Part shown: positions 37,414-38,985 of the stretch, piece by piece
Position numbering within the stretch: position 1 is the stretch's first letter
Layout: every line of letters starts with the position of its first letter
DNA from: an uncultured Brachyspira sp.
Lineage (GTDB): Bacteria > Cyanobacteriota > Vampirovibrionia > Gastranaerophilales > Gastranaerophilaceae
Length of the DNA: 38,985 bases
Direction of reading: 5' to 3'
NCBI GenBank assembly: GCA_900321895.1
Contig: ONYB01000074.1
Location: 1-38,985, forward strand
Position numbers and translations under genes: made by a program
Notes under the pieces: generated by a model
What the model saw: the letters and a program-made list of their open reading frames with translations, nothing else
Database searches by the model: none
What the model was told of the DNA's origin: nothing

Positions 37414-38985
37414 CTACCCGTGGATAGTAATAATAAACTCGCTACCATGACCTAATGCACTGTTTACGATAATTTTGCCGTTATGTTTTTCAATAATCTT
37501 TGCAGAAATCGCCAAGCCAAGCCCCGTGCCCACTCCGACACCTTTCGTCGTATAGCCTGCCGTGAAAATTTTTGAAATTTCGTCCTGCGGAATTCCTTTA
37601 CCCGTGTCTTTTATGCTCACAGTCAAGGTTTCCGCCTCATAAGAAGTCGAAATTGTAATCCTTCCGTTTCCCTCAATAGCTTGACAAGCATTCACAAGAA
37701 TATTTGTGAAAACCTGATTGAGCATATTCGGGTAACACTTGATGAGAGGCAACTTTCCGTAGTTTTTCACCACTTCTATACGGTTTTTGGTTTCGTGCCT
37801 GATGAGCTCAAGCGTCAAATCCAATTCTTTATTAATATCAGCCTCTTGCAACTCTGCCTCATCCAACCTTACAAACTTTTTCAGAGAAACTACAATATTA
37901 CTAATCCTCTGCACCGCCTCACGGTCGATTTGGTTGATTTCCTGCATCAGGCTTGCGATTTCCTCGTCTTTAATTTGCGGAATAAGTTTTGCCAAAATGC
38001 CGTTATTCGACTTAATCGACGCAACAGGGGTATTAATCTCGTGAGCAACCCCCGCCACAAGTTGACCGAGCGACGCCATTTTTTCGGAATTTATAAGTTG
38101 CAACTGCGTTTCCTTCAACTCTTTCAGGGTATGTTTAAGCTCCTTAACCGTTCTGATGTTTTTCTGATAAAGTTCCGCCCTAATAATTGCGTTGCCGAGC
38201 TGAAACGAAATCGCCTCCAAAATTTCCAACTCTTCGGACAATTCACGCTTTTGATAACTAAGCAAAACCACGACTCCGATTAACTTTTGGAGGTGAAAAA
38301 CAGGGACAACCACCCTCATCACCGATTGTTTAAAAGGTTCTGCCCCGACAAACTCTCTCATGCACGGCATGGTCGAAATTTTGTTTTGGCGAATAGTGTC
38401 AAAAGTTTCACTGTCAAAGGTTATCAGCATATCGTTTTCGGTTTTGTCCGAGCCGTAAATCTCAATAATTTTAAAATTCTTTTCACACTTTTCCGCATAA
38501 TAAGCCTTGAACGCACCAAACATCATACCAAGTTCCGTCAAAGTCGAATTAAGAATTTTTGAAATATCAACCGACTCTCTGACGAGGTTGGAAACCTTGT
38601 TTATGAGGGCAATCCGGATAGCTTGCGATTGGGCTATTTGTTTAATTTTTTGCAAATCCTCGTTTTCTTCCTCAAGTTTTGCACACTCATTTTTCAGTTC
38701 AAGGTTTTGTTTTTGAATCTTATGTAATTCCGCATTCGCACTCACGTCCGAAAAAAACATAATAGAATATTTGCCTTTTTTAATAACCGACAAATCATAA
38801 TAAAGTGTTTTTTCACGGTTAAACTGATACGAAACGGAGGCAAAAAAATCTTCTCTGCAAGTCAGTGCATGGTAGATAGGAGAATAGTTTTCGATATTTT
38901 CACTATTAAGCGGACAGATATCAAAATTTGAATTGTGCGAAAACTTTTTCAAATTAGAAAAATCAGGAAACCAACGCCTGAAGGT
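37414..38985 (-). CDS. Sensor histidine kinase with GAF domain, 5' end cut by the window edge
   Basis: The frame stays open to the last base of the window (38985) with no ATG in between, so the N-terminus is missing; a TTG at 38952 is unlikely to be the real start. The visible part (about 520 residues) has a PAS-like end, a coiled coil (ELHKIQKQNLELKNECAKLE), a GAF domain (ISKILNSTLTELGMMFG to LEAISFQLGNAIIRAEL), and a second coiled coil. The HisKA box follows (SLGQLVAGVAHEINTP, His304 counted from 38952), then the ATPase domain with VNACQAIEGNG, KDTGKGIP and GVGTGLGLAIS. No membrane span is visible, so a cytosolic sensor is likely. The response regulator is not in the window. Confidence 0.93.
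   Translation of the reverse strand, partial: TFRRWFPDFSNLKKFSHNSNFDICPLNSENIENYSPIYHALTCREDFFASVSYQFNREKTLYYDLSVIKKGKYSIMFFSDVSANAELHKIQKQNLELKNECAKLEEENEDLQKIKQIAQSQAIRIALINKVSNLVRESVDISKILNSTLTELGMMFGAFKAYYAEKCEKNFKIIEIYGSDKTENDMLITFDSETFDTIRQNKISTMPCMREFVGAEPFKQSVMRVVVPVFHLQKLIGVVVLLSYQKRELSEELEILEAISFQLGNAIIRAELYQKNIRTVKELKHTLKELKETQLQLINSEKMASLGQLVAGVAHEINTPVASIKSNNGILAKLIPQIKDEEIASLMQEINQIDREAVQRISNIVVSLKKFVRLDEAELQEADINKELDLTLELIRHETKNRIEVVKNYGKLPLIKCYPNMLNQVFTNILVNACQAIEGNGRITISTSYEAETLTVSIKDTGKGIPQDEISKIFTAGYTTKGVGVGTGLGLAISAKIIEKHNGKIIVNSALGHGSEFIITIHG

Overview
The window is AT-rich, gene-dense bacterial DNA from a Gram-negative-type cell: it has a complete HlyD/AcrB/TolC-type export system, an OmpH/Skp-like protein, a SurA/PrsA-like lipoprotein foldase and NagZ. 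It also uses gatA for tRNA amidation and carries spmA/spmB homologues, PBS-lyase-type HEAT repeats and two proteins with a short N-terminal 'FKG/FKS' motif. Together these suggest a gut member of the non-photosynthetic cyanobacterial sister lineage (Melainabacteria/Vampirovibrionia, order Gastranaerophilales). That placement is my inference from gene content and protein style; no phylogeny was run.

Layout. 1-1300: rplK-rplA closed by a strong terminator. 1311-2532: spmA-spmB. 2529-5815: a 57-residue protein, a double zf-TFIIB zinc-ribbon protein, a phosphoglucomutase/phosphomannomutase, another zinc-ribbon protein and a membrane-anchored nuclease-like protein. 5815-6070: an orphan terminator (possible small RNA) and copy 1 of a palindromic repeat. 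6105-11062, minus strand: a small unknown membrane protein, then an operon read as pyrH-frr-cdsA-rnc-rpe-CX5R phosphatase. 11193-12756: an orphan ribbon-helix-helix regulator with a long inverted repeat upstream, and a regulator made of four GntR-type winged helices. 12810-16342, minus strand: TPR protein, metallophosphoesterase, metallo-beta-lactamase-fold hydrolase and a small TPR protein. 16483-16723: copy 2 of the repeat. 16765-19144: ROK glucokinase, then uppS-rdgB in the other direction. 19167-25055: the RND efflux operon. 25144-25833: a small unknown gene and about 430 bp with terminators and a repeat-related hairpin. 25834-33175: gatA (minus), ompH-like, a HI1419/HI1420-type toxin-antitoxin pair, mfd and a parvulin lipoprotein. 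33347-36167: secreted alpha/beta-hydrolase, unknown protein and nagZ. 36197-38985, minus strand: HEAT-repeat protein and the truncated start of a GAF-histidine kinase.

The most striking signal is regulatory. Seven genes have a good sigma70-type -10 element ending exactly 6 nt (once 7 nt) before the ATG and no Shine-Dalgarno sequence: spmA, the 5282 zinc ribbon, the 5760 nuclease-like gene, the 16327 TPR gene, the toxin, mfd and the 33359 hydrolase. The predicted transcription start is then the A of the start codon, so these mRNAs should be leaderless. Neighbouring genes with an evident Shine-Dalgarno have their promoters farther upstream. Two translation-initiation modes thus appear to coexist.

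Other points worth a second look are the four-winged-helix regulator, the divergent CX5R phosphatase cotranscribed with rpe, the interspersed palindromic repeat family, and the terminator that has no gene in front of it.
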